Shown here piece after piece: positions 13,225 to 24,134 of a stretch of DNA of 64,000 nucleotides. The stretch spans positions 10,048,719 to 10,112,718 of the forward strand of contig OX392541.1 in assembly GCA_947623455.1 (NCBI GenBank). Reading direction: 5' to 3'. The translations under genes and the position numbers were made by a program. Under the pieces are notes generated by a model, which ran no database searches, had not been told where the DNA came from, and saw only the letters and a program-made list of their open reading frames with translations. The number at the start of each line of letters is the position of its first letter. The first letter of the stretch is position 1. Source of the DNA: Mimachlamys varia (taxonomy: Eukaryota; Mollusca; Bivalvia; Pectinida; Pectinidae).

Positions 13225-13400
13225 TGCGAGCTAGGACATACAAAATTACGATTTAGCGTATATGGACCAAGACAGACAAATATACAATCAAGAGTATATC
13301 TAATAGACAGAAAAACATACAATCTTGTGTACATCTTACAGACAAACATACATACGATCTAGTATGTACCTAACAGACAGATAAATGATCTAGCATAAAC
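13225..13400. repeat. Degenerate ~50-bp repeat (3-4 units)
   Basis: The words gacagacaaatatacaat, aacatacaatcttgtgta, and acatacgatctagtatgt recur with decay, just upstream of the 42-bp array. Confidence 0.55.
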
Positions 13401-13439
13401 GTGGGGAAAACTGTTTTTACCACAATCTCAGTTGGAAAC

Positions 13440-14067
13440 AGCTGGAGGGAACTACAGACTATATGCACAAAAACATAGCACACTGTATGCCAGGACTACA
13501 GTATATGCACAAAAACACAGAATCTTGTATGCCAGGACTACAGTATATATGCAAAAACATAGAATCTTGTATGCCAGGACTACAGTATATACGCAAAAAC
13601 ATAGCACCTTGTATGCCAGGACTACAGTATATGCACAAAAACATAGCACGTTGTATGCCAGGACTACAGTATATGCGCAAAAACATAGCACCTTGTATGC
13701 CAGGACTACAGTATATGCGCAAAAACATAGCACCTTGTATGCCAGGACTACAGTATATGCGCAAAAACATAGAATCTTGTATGCCAGGACTACAGTATAT
13801 GCGCAAAAACATAGCACCTTGTATGCCAGGACTACAGTATATACGTAAAAACATAGCACCTTGTATGCCAGGACTTCAGTATATACGTAAAAACATAGCA
13901 CCTTGTATGCCAGGACTACAGTATATGCGCAAAAACATAGCACCTTGTATGCCAGGACTACAGTATATACGTAAAAACATAGCACCTTGTATGCCAGGAC
14001 TACAGTATATACGTAAAAACATAGCACCTTGTATGCCAGGACTACAGTATATACGCAAAAACATAGT
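13440..14067 (+). repeat. 42-bp tandem array (about 15 units)
   Basis: The unit is caaaaacatagcaccttgta followed by tgccaggactacagtatatg and cg, with a few variant positions (gcacc/gaatc; atgcgc/atacgt). The period is a multiple of 3, so open frames of 131-238 codons appear on both strands in several frames. The same DNA giving long ORFs in four frames argues that none is selected. Confidence 0.95.
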
Positions 14068-14096
14068 ATCTTGTATATTCCAGCCAAGTGATGAAG

Positions 14097-14345
14097 ATGA
14101 CTTCAACATTCCGCACGTGGCATTGAACCACGTGATGTCTGGTCAAAGTTCAATTTCTCAACCAATCAAAAGTCCATAAGGTCATATACCACTAGTAGTA
14201 TATCGGAAATAATAAATCCCACAGTTGGCACGTTTACACAATGGGCTGAGCATGGAATAACACAACGTATTGTGGTAGAAATGTCCCTCCTATAAGCCAA
14301 GTCATAAAAGAGCTTATAATTTTGGTGTGAATATAAGGGAAATAT
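14097..14345 (+). mobile_element. Dispersed repeat A, copy 1
   Basis: It shares ordered blocks with the reverse complement of 44,505-44,712: ccgcacgtggcattgaacca, tcaaag, atatac/tatata, cagttggcacgtttacaca vs cggtcagcacgtttataca, atggnctgag, and attgtggtagaaa. It is non-coding. It directly follows the 42-bp array; the other copy directly follows a different array. Confidence 0.55.
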
Positions 14346-14688
14346 AAATCTAATAGAACAGGCAAATTGTGCACCTTTCAAAACCAGTGATATCAAATCA
14401 TTTTATTTGAAGATCACTCGGAATAAGTTAAAATCATGATTGCTTTAAATAACTTTGTCATTTTAGTACGCGTCCTAACAGAAATATATACCAATAAATA
14501 TAACTAGGATATCTTAATAAACAGTTTTGAGGAACAATGATCAATTTCATACACAATATCTACAATATGGATATAAAGGCAATTACTTTGCCTGCGGCCA
14601 TTATTTACTTATAACTAGTACATTTTGGATGCCTACATTCAAAAGAAAAAGGGTTCAACACACTACTACAAATGTGAAATAATATTTT

Positions 14689-14776
14689 AACTCATTCATC
14701 CCTTGAGTTGCATTTGAACTCTTCTAATTCAAAGGTTGGAATAATTCATTGTGAAATTTTAGGGTTGAATGAGTTA
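14689..14776. mobile_element. Small palindromic TA-flanked MITE (copy 2)
   Basis: Ends aactcattcatcccttgag and agggttgaatgagtta; flanking TA on each side. Confidence 0.7.
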
Positions 14777-15820
14777 ATCTTGACTACAAATGTATCAGGC
14801 CGAAAACCTCAAGTTGTTTCCCCTTGCAAACAATAAACAATCACGGCATGTTTGCATGAACTCTCAAATGCACCATTCAACAGAATTTTTCAACCACTTT
14901 CCAAGTGACTATCTAATTTTAGGACCCTTCATTTCACAGACAGTTGAGTAAGATGGGTCCTGTGAGATTTGACAGCATCATATGCCCACAGCAGTCAGCC
15001 AGAGTCTTGTCTACAGAATTGTCCCTGTGACAATTCTTTGTTTGAGCCCGGTTTTAGAAAACCTGACGAACAGCGGAAAAATGCAAAAAATGCCAAGATA
15101 TTTTCTAAAACAAAGGTTTACTCGACCTCAAGTTTCTTGAATGCCAAGTCCTTGGACAATTCTGTTGATACCAAACTCACGCCTTAAATATTCTCCACAT
15201 GATATGGACATGTAAATATTTCAAACTGTTTACCTACAAAACGTGTTTAAGCCACGCCACAGAATTCTAATAATTACCATTCTAGCATGTCAGAAGAGTT
15301 TTCCTATGATAACAAAACATCTCGATCATGTCATGAGAGATTACAAAACATTGCAATAACAAAAGTTCTTTGAAATAAAATGTGAAAATAAGAATTCCAC
15401 GAAAGTGGATGTGTCGCCTGTGTGGCCAGTAGACAGATTTTAACGAGAAAGAACACTTTTTTATAAAGAAAAGAATCAAAGAGACCTAAGAAACTCAAGT
15501 TGCCTTATGGAAACATTTGTTTGGACTAGTTCTATTTATAGTAACATTGACCTTGATCTTTGACCTTCAGACCTGACGAGCAATCCCAAACAACTGCTTT
15601 CAGTAAGTAAGCATTGTATTAAGTTTGAGTTTAATATTCCCAAAGGAACTCAAGAAATTACATTGACACATTTTTTTGAACGACGAACCGGCGACAACCT
15701 GACCAACACCAACAGTACAGCGTTCACTACTTCAGGGAAAATACAGAAGACAACTCAATTAATACAGAACGGTGTAAATGTGTGCTCGGCCATGAATCTG
15801 TCTTAAATTTTGTATATTTC

Positions 15821-15917
15821 TAACTCATTCACCGCTGAAACTTCATAATGTACTACCAGTGTATTCCAACTTTTAAATTGGAAAAGTTTAAAATATGTCT
15901 TCAGGGGTGAATGAGTT
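15821..15917. mobile_element. Small palindromic TA-flanked MITE (copy 3)
   Basis: Ends taactcattcaccgctgaa and ttcaggggtgaatgagtt; carries a small central insertion relative to the other copies. Confidence 0.7.
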
Positions 15918-15982
15918 CATTTTTTTCTGTGCATTAAGGCAAATTAAATATCAGACACGAATACTCACATTTTCATTTGACA

Positions 15983-16196
15983 AAACTAGAAATGTCTGTG
16001 AGACATAAATGCCCCCCTTCCCCCAAATGAAATTAGTTCTTCATGCTTATTACGTATTCGAAGTATGATGACAATCGGATCAGCAGTTATCTAAATAAGC
16101 TGGTTAAATTACCATGGGACAGGACAGGATGGGAGGGGCATGGGTAACACTATATGCCCCCCCCCCCCATTTCATGGCAGGGGCATAAAAAAGATT
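15983..16196 (+). mobile_element. Dispersed repeat B, copy 1
   Basis: Starts aaactagaaatgtctgtgag and includes tgaaattagttcttcatgc, ataagctggttaaattacca and ccatttcatggcaggggca. A second copy with the same order is at 60.65-60.85 kb. A run of 14 C sits at the place of a shorter C run in the other copy. SINE-like by size and lack of coding. Confidence 0.65.
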
Positions 16197-16214
16197 TTAT
16201 CATTTTATATTGAG

Positions 16215-16395
16215 ATTCTATACTGGTTTTTAGGAGGTGGAGGAAAGCTGGAGTACTCGAAGAAAAACCACCGACCTATGGTCAATACCTGGCAACTGCC
16301 TCACATATGGGTTTCGAACTCACAACCCAGAGATATGGAGGACTAGTTGTAGAATGTCGGAACACTTTAACCACTCGGCAACCGCATGCGGCCCG
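16215..16395 (-). mobile_element. tRNA-derived SINE C, copy
   Basis: On the plus strand it reads aggtggaggaaagctggagt, gaaaaccaccgacct, cctggcaactgcc, gggtttcgaactcacaaccc, and ends ccactcggcaaccgc. The minus strand therefore begins with a Ser/Leu-tRNA-like A box (GGTTGCCGAGTGGTTAAAGT) and then GGTTGTGAGTTCGAAACCC as B box. Confidence 0.65.
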
Positions 16396-18112
16396 TAAAA
16401 TGATCTTGAAGCCAGGAATACTAGATTAGGTTTGAGGGATTCTTCCCCTGACATTGTGTAAACTTGTCTTGATGTCACACCTTTCTGTGTTCCTACTTTG
16501 GCAGAGAAACAGCATCCGTTACATTTTACAAGACACAAAATCAAATATTCAATACTGGCATGTCATTAAACAGTGTTAATTTTCTCTCCACATTTTCATT
16601 ATCGCACCAGAAATGTTCAAGAATGCTGGTGACAATGCGATTAAGAAGGGAGAATGAATTGGCGCAGTAAAACAAACCATTTTTCGTAACAAATGTTTGT
16701 CAGTTTCCAGTTTGTTACCAATTAAGCCCGTCCACCATTTAGCGTGACAAATCTAGTAACAGGAGTAACGACTAAATCTTCTCCTCTGTGACAGTGTCTT
16801 GTTTACAACAAAGCTTTGAGTGATAATTAATGGAAAACAGTTGTAGAATTTTGGCCAGATAAGGAATCTCCAATTATTTCCTCCATAAACAAGCCAATTA
16901 AAAGCCTTGAATGGGTTAATATCTGTGCTAACGAGACATTCTTCCCTGGTAGTACCTCAGGGCAGTGGTTCCCCACCGCTCCATGTAAAATACGCCCCGT
17001 CATACCACTCCGTCGCAATGTGTGGTTGTCCTTCACACAGGTTTTACAAAACAGCATGGAGGTTGTCGTTAATGAGAAACACAGTCATACAATCATGCGG
17101 ACACCACAGTTTCCCGAGGCCGAATCTATAAGACTTATTAGTTCTGTTGGAATCAAAAATCAAAAAGAAATTCAAAGAGAAGCAAAATATCCTAAACTTC
17201 ATGAAAAACATGGAATTCAGAGCTTGAGTTTGTTATATTATATGATTTGTTTACTTTGGTTTATCTAAATAATTGTTTGTACACAAAATTTTAATTACCT
17301 CCCTAAACTCTGCTCCCATTCCGCTTATTTAACTACAGATATTGTATATTGTTTCATTTTCTACAGCAGCTATTGTGAGTGTGTCAAATCATCGTTGCGC
17401 TTATCTGTTTAAATATTTTTCATGCCCGGAAGTACCAGTGTGCCAAAATATGTATGTTTACTTTTGTGAAATAATGAAGCTAATGCCTTTTGCTTTGAAT
17501 TTCTGAAGCTTGTAATTGACACATATTCTTCTTAGAAAGAATCTACCAGTCTCAGTCTTTACAGTTGGTTCTCATAAAACATTTCACTTCTCCAACAACA
17601 TCTTGCATGCCTTGTTGAAAACTATATATATATATTGATGCAATATCTCAATACAATTCCTGCAAGCCTTCTTGTAGACTTACCACAATAACGTCTTTGT
17701 GTCCTTACACTTCATTGGAAAGTTATTTTTTGGAAAGCATAACCATATGATATTTCTTTTTCATCTGCAATACTGATCATTATACCAATTAATGTAATAA
17801 AATCTGTCCTGCTCCTGGATTCAACCTTGAAATGACAATTAGCTGACAACAAAGTAACTTGATGCTTTCACTGAAGAGATTTTACGAAGAAACCACAGCC
17901 ACTAATCTAAAATTTTTCATACATCTTATTTTTTTTCTTTCAGAAACCTGAGAGTTATGAGCAGCCTTTAAAATCCTGTCATTCTGACATTAGGATTAAC
18001 AAAATAAGAATTATTTAATTAGCAACCTATCAAAAATTCTAAAACCTTTAAGTTTTACCAGAGATACGTACAGCTCAAAGGAGATCACAAAATATTTTGC
18101 ATACAAGTTTAT
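16396..18112. other. Unassigned DNA
   Basis: Short ORFs near 16.8-17.3 kb on both strands show no recognisable family. A short TA microsatellite lies at 17.62 kb. Nothing else is supported. Confidence 0.5.
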
Positions 18113-18262
18113 GAACAGACATTAGAAAAATGAAAATTGGATATTGTTCTCTACAACTTATTCAAATTTACATTTTACATCAGAAGTATTTGATTGATGT
18201 AAAATGTAAATTTGAATAAGTTGTAGAAGAACATTACAATTTTCATTTTTCTAATGTCTGTT
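18113..18262. mobile_element. Near-perfect long hairpin (arms ~65 bp)
   Basis: cagacattagaaaaatgaaa at the left returns as tttcatttttctaatgtctg at the right, and ctacaacttattcaaattta returns as taaatttgaataagttgtag. The loop is about 15 bases (cagaagtatttgat). The arms differ at only a few positions. It is a foldback MITE or could be transcribed as a small-RNA hairpin. Confidence 0.75.
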
Positions 18263-18289
18263 TGTTTGCCCAGGATGTTACAGCGTGGG

Positions 18290-18460
18290 GGTGGGGGTGG
18301 GGGGTGGTCTTATTTTGGGAGGAAGCTGGAGTACCTGAAGAAAACCTAGTAGGTGGTTGGTCAGGTAACCCCATAATAACCTTTCCATAGTCGGTGAATC
18401 AAACACCAGAGGTCGCCTTGTTGAAAGGCAAGAAAGCTATATCCACTGCACCATCGATCT
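18290..18460 (-). mobile_element. tRNA-derived SINE C, degenerate copy
   Basis: Blocks tgggaggaagctggagtacc, gaagaaaacct, gtcaggtaacccc, gaatcaaacaccagaggtc and the final gcaccatcgatct follow the order of the family, with substitutions in the tRNA-like boxes. Confidence 0.5.
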
Positions 18461-18462
18461 GA

Positions 18463-19546
18463 CTTTGAAATTACGTGTATTTATAACATACGTGTTTATC
18501 AGATGGCAACAAAACACATTATGGCAGGACTAATTTTGGACGATTTTTTGGTCATATAATCCATGTAATCTATCTTGACCATGTCTGCCAAACCTAAAAA
18601 CACTAACAGCCATTATGAACACAAAGTTCACAGAAATTGACGGCTAGATGTCAATTTAACAAAATGCTTCAATTTAGAGATCGCATATAGAATGCTTTAT
18701 TTGTAGTAATATGCCACCTATACCATCCTAAAATTTTGCTTTAGAAAGAAAAAAACTATGAAAAAATACTTTTATAAAATTAAACCAAAGAATACGTAAA
18801 AATTTAAAAAAAAAAAAAAAAAAAAAGGGGGGGGGGGATTTGGGATGCCTTTGAAACCCTCACATTCCATCTACCAGGATTAAATATTGATCCCCGAAAA
18901 CAGATTCAATTTTACTTGACAAGAAAGCCATACATTACAGCCCCAAAGCCTTGTTGAAACGTTCCTTCAAAGCTCTCTGCCAGCTAGGAGAAACAATTTG
19001 GTGTACTGTAATACCAACAGTCTACAGCTAACAAGGTATACGGCTCAAATTACTGGGGAAACAACCATTCCAAAGCATTGCCGAAGAATCTTTCAGCATC
19101 CGATGAGAGCATCGGTCTTTGAAATGTTTGTATTAATTTCCCATACGGCAAATTGTACAGAGATACGTAATGTTCAGAAGGTAAATAAATCCACACGACT
19201 TTGGTTGATGATTTCTCCTTTTCTTAAAACTCAGTGACATTAGAAGCACTTTGAAAACTCAGGTTTAAAAAAAAATTGTGAATTTTTAATTCAAAAACAA
19301 ATGCTTTACCAAAGCTTAAATTCGCTGTTCGATTCCAAAAAAAAAAAATACTTTTAATTAACAAATATTTTAACAATCTAAAACAAAAAGTGAAAAAAAA
19401 AAAAAAGGCTTGGTCCATTTTTGAAAAAAAGTATTGTTTTTATTCAATTTTATATTCCCTAACTCATAGGTCACAGTTCAGTTAGATGATCTGTGTCTTA
19501 TACCGTTCTATTATTGAATACAGGAAATATTTTACTGCAGTTGAAA
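18463..19546. other. Unassigned DNA with a polypurine tract
   Basis: A run of about 22 A followed by about 10 G lies at 18,809-18,839, a continuous purine tract of about 30 bases. A 79-codon plus ORF at 18,998 is unrecognised. Confidence 0.5.
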
Positions 19547-19625
19547 TCCTTCACCCCTGAAATTTCATAATGAACTATTCTAACCTTTGAATTGGAAGAT
19601 TTCAAATGTAGGGGTGACCGAGTTA
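19547..19625. mobile_element. Small palindromic TA-flanked MITE (copy 4)
   Basis: Left end ttcacccctgaaatttcat; right end shortened to tgtaggggtgaccgagtta. Confidence 0.6.
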
Positions 19626-19984
19626 ATTTTGTCTTGTCATTCATCAGTGCAACAGACATTTGTAATTCATAGTGAGGAAGAAATTAAATATAACACAAAA
19701 ACAGATTTTGTGCTGCAATAATTCAACGATTGTGACCAGAGATCTTTCTGACATTCATGACATTTGATTTTCTCTTATCTTCTCCCAGCCTAAAACATGA
19801 TAGCAATAATTGAAAGTTATGCATCACATAAACAATGGAATTGTTCAGTTAAGTTGTCAATGTTCCAGTATCAGGTCTAATCATCTAATCATAAAATGAA
19901 AAATACTTCTTCAATTTTCATACTCAATTGTAATACAAGACAAAAGACTCCCACCAAGAGTCAGATAAAAGAGTGATACATTTT

Positions 19985-20500
19985 CAGTACAACAAGCATA
20001 CAGAGTATTGCTGAAGCAATACATGTCCCCTTCCGGCCCCCGCAAACTATCAAGTTGCAATGATTCATTAAATGAATTACAACCCTTAAACTCGAACTTG
20101 TCCCAAGATAGTTTGTGCAGCTTGATGAAAATCTATGATGAAACAAAACTACAATAGTACTGATAATGATTTCTATAAACAGTGACCTTGACCAGACAAT
20201 CCTGAAACTCAAACTCATCGAAGATGTTATGAATCTTTATTAGCTTGACCTTGACCCAAAAAACCCTGAAAATTTGTCAAAGATATTTTGACTCTTTATA
20301 AATTTTGTATGTGTGTTTGATGAAAATACATAAAAAAACAAAGCCACTAAAGTACTAAAAATAATTTTCTAAAAATAGCAACAGTGGCCTTGGCCGTGAC
20401 CCAATAGCCTTGAGTATGCAAAGTTATGATGAAAATCCATGAGAGAAAGGCTGTCTCTATTGGTGGCAGCACCACAACTTCCAGGAAGCTAATATGAGAG
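19985..20500. mobile_element. Dispersed element with tgaccttgacc repeats (probable)
   Basis: gaagcaatacatgtcccctt at the left, then three loosely repeated segments containing gaccttgaccnna, gaaaatctatgatg/gaaaatccatgag, and a right end ctgtctctattggtggcag. Structure resembles bivalve dispersed repeats; no second copy is in the window, so support is weak. Confidence 0.35.
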
Positions 20501-22020
20501 CTCGATGCCCAAAATTTACAGCATTCATTGAAACCGATATTTCTAAAATTAGACCGTCCCTAGCTGTAATTTCTATTTCAATCACGTATATTCACATTCT
20601 AATAACTCCAATTTACTATCCAAAGCAATCAATGTCCCAATGTCAAGGTCATTTGTGAAGGATGGAAAATTACACCATTGTTTCTAGACTGTACAGCAAT
20701 AGAAAAAAATCTTTATTTCTTGAAACTCATATTCCACAAAAGAACCTTTTTATAAATTAGAAATTTTCAAAAGAATTTTTTATTAATTTTGTGCCGTTTT
20801 CAAACATTCCCTATTCCTTGGGATCTGCTAATACCACAGTCAATAAGAAACTTCAAACCCAGGGCAGGATGATCTTTAAACGTAATTGGCTTTGAGAACC
20901 ATACTGAGGTATTGAGCCCTAAACTGTATGATTTGTACATTTGAATGCTGTTGAATCGGTTGAACCCATACAATGTGCTACTGAAGGTGCCTTGGGCCCC
21001 AGATCTAGTGTTAAATTAGCTTCCATGTAACTCTTACAAGCCCTAACACTGGATAACCTGATTGGTTCAATAAAGGTCATGTTACACTTTGTCCTGAGAT
21101 GTTACAAATGATGTAATCTTTGAAAAAAAAGTTGACAGGGAACCAACCCAATTATTATCTACGATACAGGTTCCCTAAAACTTCAACATTTCATGCCAGT
21201 TAAGCTTGTTAGGTATAAGATTGGAGGCCTAAACTTACTTTTTCAGCAATTTGACTACCTAGATGTGATATACAAAATATTTTCTATTACAATTAGGCTC
21301 AAATCTCTCGACTAAATAATCTAGACAGAACTTCATTCCAAGTGTATTAGAGATTTTAATGCTAGATTAAAAACGAGGAATTGCGGTCACCAACATCACA
21401 AATCTTATCTGCAGTGAAAGTTGTAAATGGGTCAAATCAATGGTTTAAAATGTACTCTGACCTAGTGACCTAGTGACCTAGATTACCGCCACCCTGATCA
21501 ATATCAAAAGTTTACGACAGTCCTTTATATCAATTAGAGAGCTCGGCTCCGTCTTTACACATCTTGATACATGCTTTGATGTGCTCCATCGATCAGTTCT
21601 AGTAACGCTGTCGTATATAAAATATTATTTAAATTTGAAAATTGTCAATATTTTAGAAAGATTGGCAACACAATCTGCCTGAAATAGATAAAATTGATGA
21701 AAATCTATTCTAAAATTGCTGCTTGTCTTTTCCAAGGTATCTTATCAAAATATGTCGGGCTTTGTGAAATGATCGATTATCTCATACGTAATGTAGCCTT
21801 TGTTTATGCCATAGATTATATGATTTGAAATTGACTTTATTTTTCTTGTTCCAACATTCTGCTTTTGAGTTTAATTTTAGACGCTGCCCTGATAGCCAAA
21901 TGGTTGAGGTGATTGACACTCTGCTTATAACAACTATAGGCCTATCTCAAAAGTGTTGTTGTCTCCCTTGTTTTCCATATCATGGCTATACTGGGAAGTG
22001 TTCTTGATAAAAATTCGCAC
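20501..22020. other. Unassigned DNA
   Basis: AT-rich, with a short gacctagt triplication at 21.46 kb. No feature supported. Confidence 0.5.
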
Positions 22021-22021
22021 C

Positions 22022-22175
22022 TTGTAATTATGATGTCAAAATGGAAATGACGTCATCCGATTGTCACATGGCATGTAATTATGATGTCATAATGGAAATG
22101 ACGTCATCCGATTGTCACATGGCGTGTAATTATGATGTCATAATGGAAATGACGTCATCCGATTGTCACATGGCG
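22022..22175 (+). repeat. 51-bp tandem repeat (3 units) with CRE palindromes
   Basis: The unit is tgtaattatgatgtcataat then ggaaatgacgtcatccgatt and gtcacatggcg. Each unit holds one TGACGTCA, the full ATF/CREB palindrome, plus a degenerate TGATGTCA. Confidence 0.9.
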
Positions 22176-22264
22176 CCAAATAATCACAAAAACACTTCCC
22201 AGAAGTCCATCTTGTATCCATCATTTTGACTAATCAAGGGGAATAAAAACACTTTTGGGAAAGG

Positions 22265-22425
22265 CCTCTAGCGTTCCACCTCTAGGCTGTGGGTTTCAGG
22301 CCTAAGTGGATCAGTTGCCAGGTACTGGCCATTGGTCCATGGCTTTTCTTCAGGAACTCCAGCTTTCCTTTACCATTTAAACCTGGCACTTCCTTGAATG
22401 ACCATAGCTATTAATACGACCTTAC
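22265..22425 (+). mobile_element. tRNA-derived SINE C, degenerate copy in plus orientation
   Basis: It reads the family in reverse: ttgccaggtactggcc, ccatggcttttcttcaggaa, ctccagctttcctt. The tRNA-like head is decayed. Confidence 0.45.
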
Positions 22426-22494
22426 ACATAAGCAAGCCGACCATACCAACCCCAAGTTAACATAGAATTAGGATTCGTAGATAAAGAGAGAAAG

Positions 22495-23091
22495 TTAAAG
22501 GACTATGTATGGTTTTGCCTCTTTTTGGCCCCCAAATTCTTCAAATTTTGAATTTCATTATTGCACTCTCAAATCATTTTATTCCAACTATAGACTACAT
22601 CCCTCATGCAATTGTAATAATATTTGTTTGTTGTTTGTGCTATGGTTGCCATGGTTACCATCCTGAATTTGCATAAATTATGCAAATGTAAAATATTTGG
22701 TCATTTTTGGTCAATTTAAACATAGTTTTTCACTTAGCAACCATAGAGCGCATTCTTGAACAAACTTTGTATTACTCCTAAAGATGCAGTTTAGGTGCCC
22801 AAATATTCTCATTTGATATTTAGTTTGTTCAAGAATGCGCTCAATAGTTTCTAATAGAAAAACTAGCCAAAAATGAGCCAAAACTAACTAAATGGTCAAA
22901 TTTCCCTAATTTATGCATATTTGAGATGGTCGTCATGACAACCAGAGTTGAAACAACAAATAATTATTGTTTCACTTTCATCAGGGATGTATTCCATATT
23001 TGGAATACATTAATTTGAGAGTTTGATAATCTGTTTCAAAATTTTATGATTTGGGGGCCACAAAATGCCCAAACCATACATAGTCCTTTGT
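22495..23091. mobile_element. ~600-bp foldback MITE
   Basis: aaaggactatgtatggtttt at the left returns as aaccatacatagtccttt at the right. cttggaac-free inner arms pair over gcgcattcttgaacaaac (22,750) and gtttgttcaagaatgcgc (22,824), and tttgggggcc near the right pairs with ggcccccaaa near the left. The whole is one large imperfect inverted repeat without coding capacity. Confidence 0.8.
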
Positions 23092-24129
23092 GGCAAAATG
23101 TCACGTTATGTCCCGACTTGGAACTTGTCTGGCTGAATCAGCAGTAGGACTATGTTGAACAAATCTTATGCCTTTATTACGTATTTCCCGCCTTTGGAGT
23201 CAATTTTTTTTTCCGTAAATAAGAGTTGCCTCCCATTTTGGAGACAATAACGTCATACCTTTGTGACATCATTAGTTTGTTAAGGAAACAAATGTTTTTG
23301 GCCTACATTTACCAGCCAATTTACATTGGGTTTACAATTTGCAAATAAAATTATCATGTCACAATGGAAATGAAGTATAGACCAACTCAAATGTTACGGG
23401 TAGTCTACTCGCTGTTGACAGGAGAATTGTGGAACACTACTGAATATACCCCCCCACACTTTGACCACCACTTTACCCATGTTCAAGGGTAAATAGTGCG
23501 TTTTTTTTACCCCAGTCATTTTTTAACAAAACCAAAAGGGTTCAGATACTGAATTCAGCACATTTCTCTCTCCAGTTTATCATTTTGCCAATTTCCCATC
23601 CATAATGAGAGCAAGATTACCATTATAGCTAGCCATCTCCTTCTGTAAAGTCTTTTGAAATATAAATCTCTGTTTTGCCACAGACGTTCCGTTTTAGATT
23701 TGACTTGGGTAAAAGGCAACCAACTATTTGATATGTTACTTATTTAAAGTAGAGAAATGCAGTAATCCTTTTTTAAATAAAGGGAGTATATTCTTTAACC
23801 ATGAATGCAAGGAAAATTCTGAAGCAAGACTCCAGAATGAAGTGTAACTTGAACCTACGAGAAAACCAATTGCCAAAGAATGGAATCGTTTAACATTTAA
23901 GGAGATGAACTTTGAAAATACTGACTCCATAAATTAAACCTTTCCTACAGAATAATTCCCTGTTCTAATTACTTGTCGCAGCACCCGCCGTTCCAATGTA
24001 TCTCAGCTAAAAATGGAAAACCAAACGGTTAATCACACTTCGCAGTGTAAGGTAATTTTATAATTAACTTCTTATTCAGAAAAAAGCAACTTTCTACTAA
24101 TTAGAAGGAATAGTTTCGCAGCAAAACTT
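23092..24129. other. Unassigned DNA
   Basis: AT-rich; nothing recognised beyond short homopolymers. Confidence 0.5.
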
Positions 24130-24134
24130 GTTAG

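Noticed and set aside
13432..14179. Long ORFs on both strands (131-238 codons)
   Set aside because: All are readings of the same 42-bp array in different frames; several frames open at once argues against coding.
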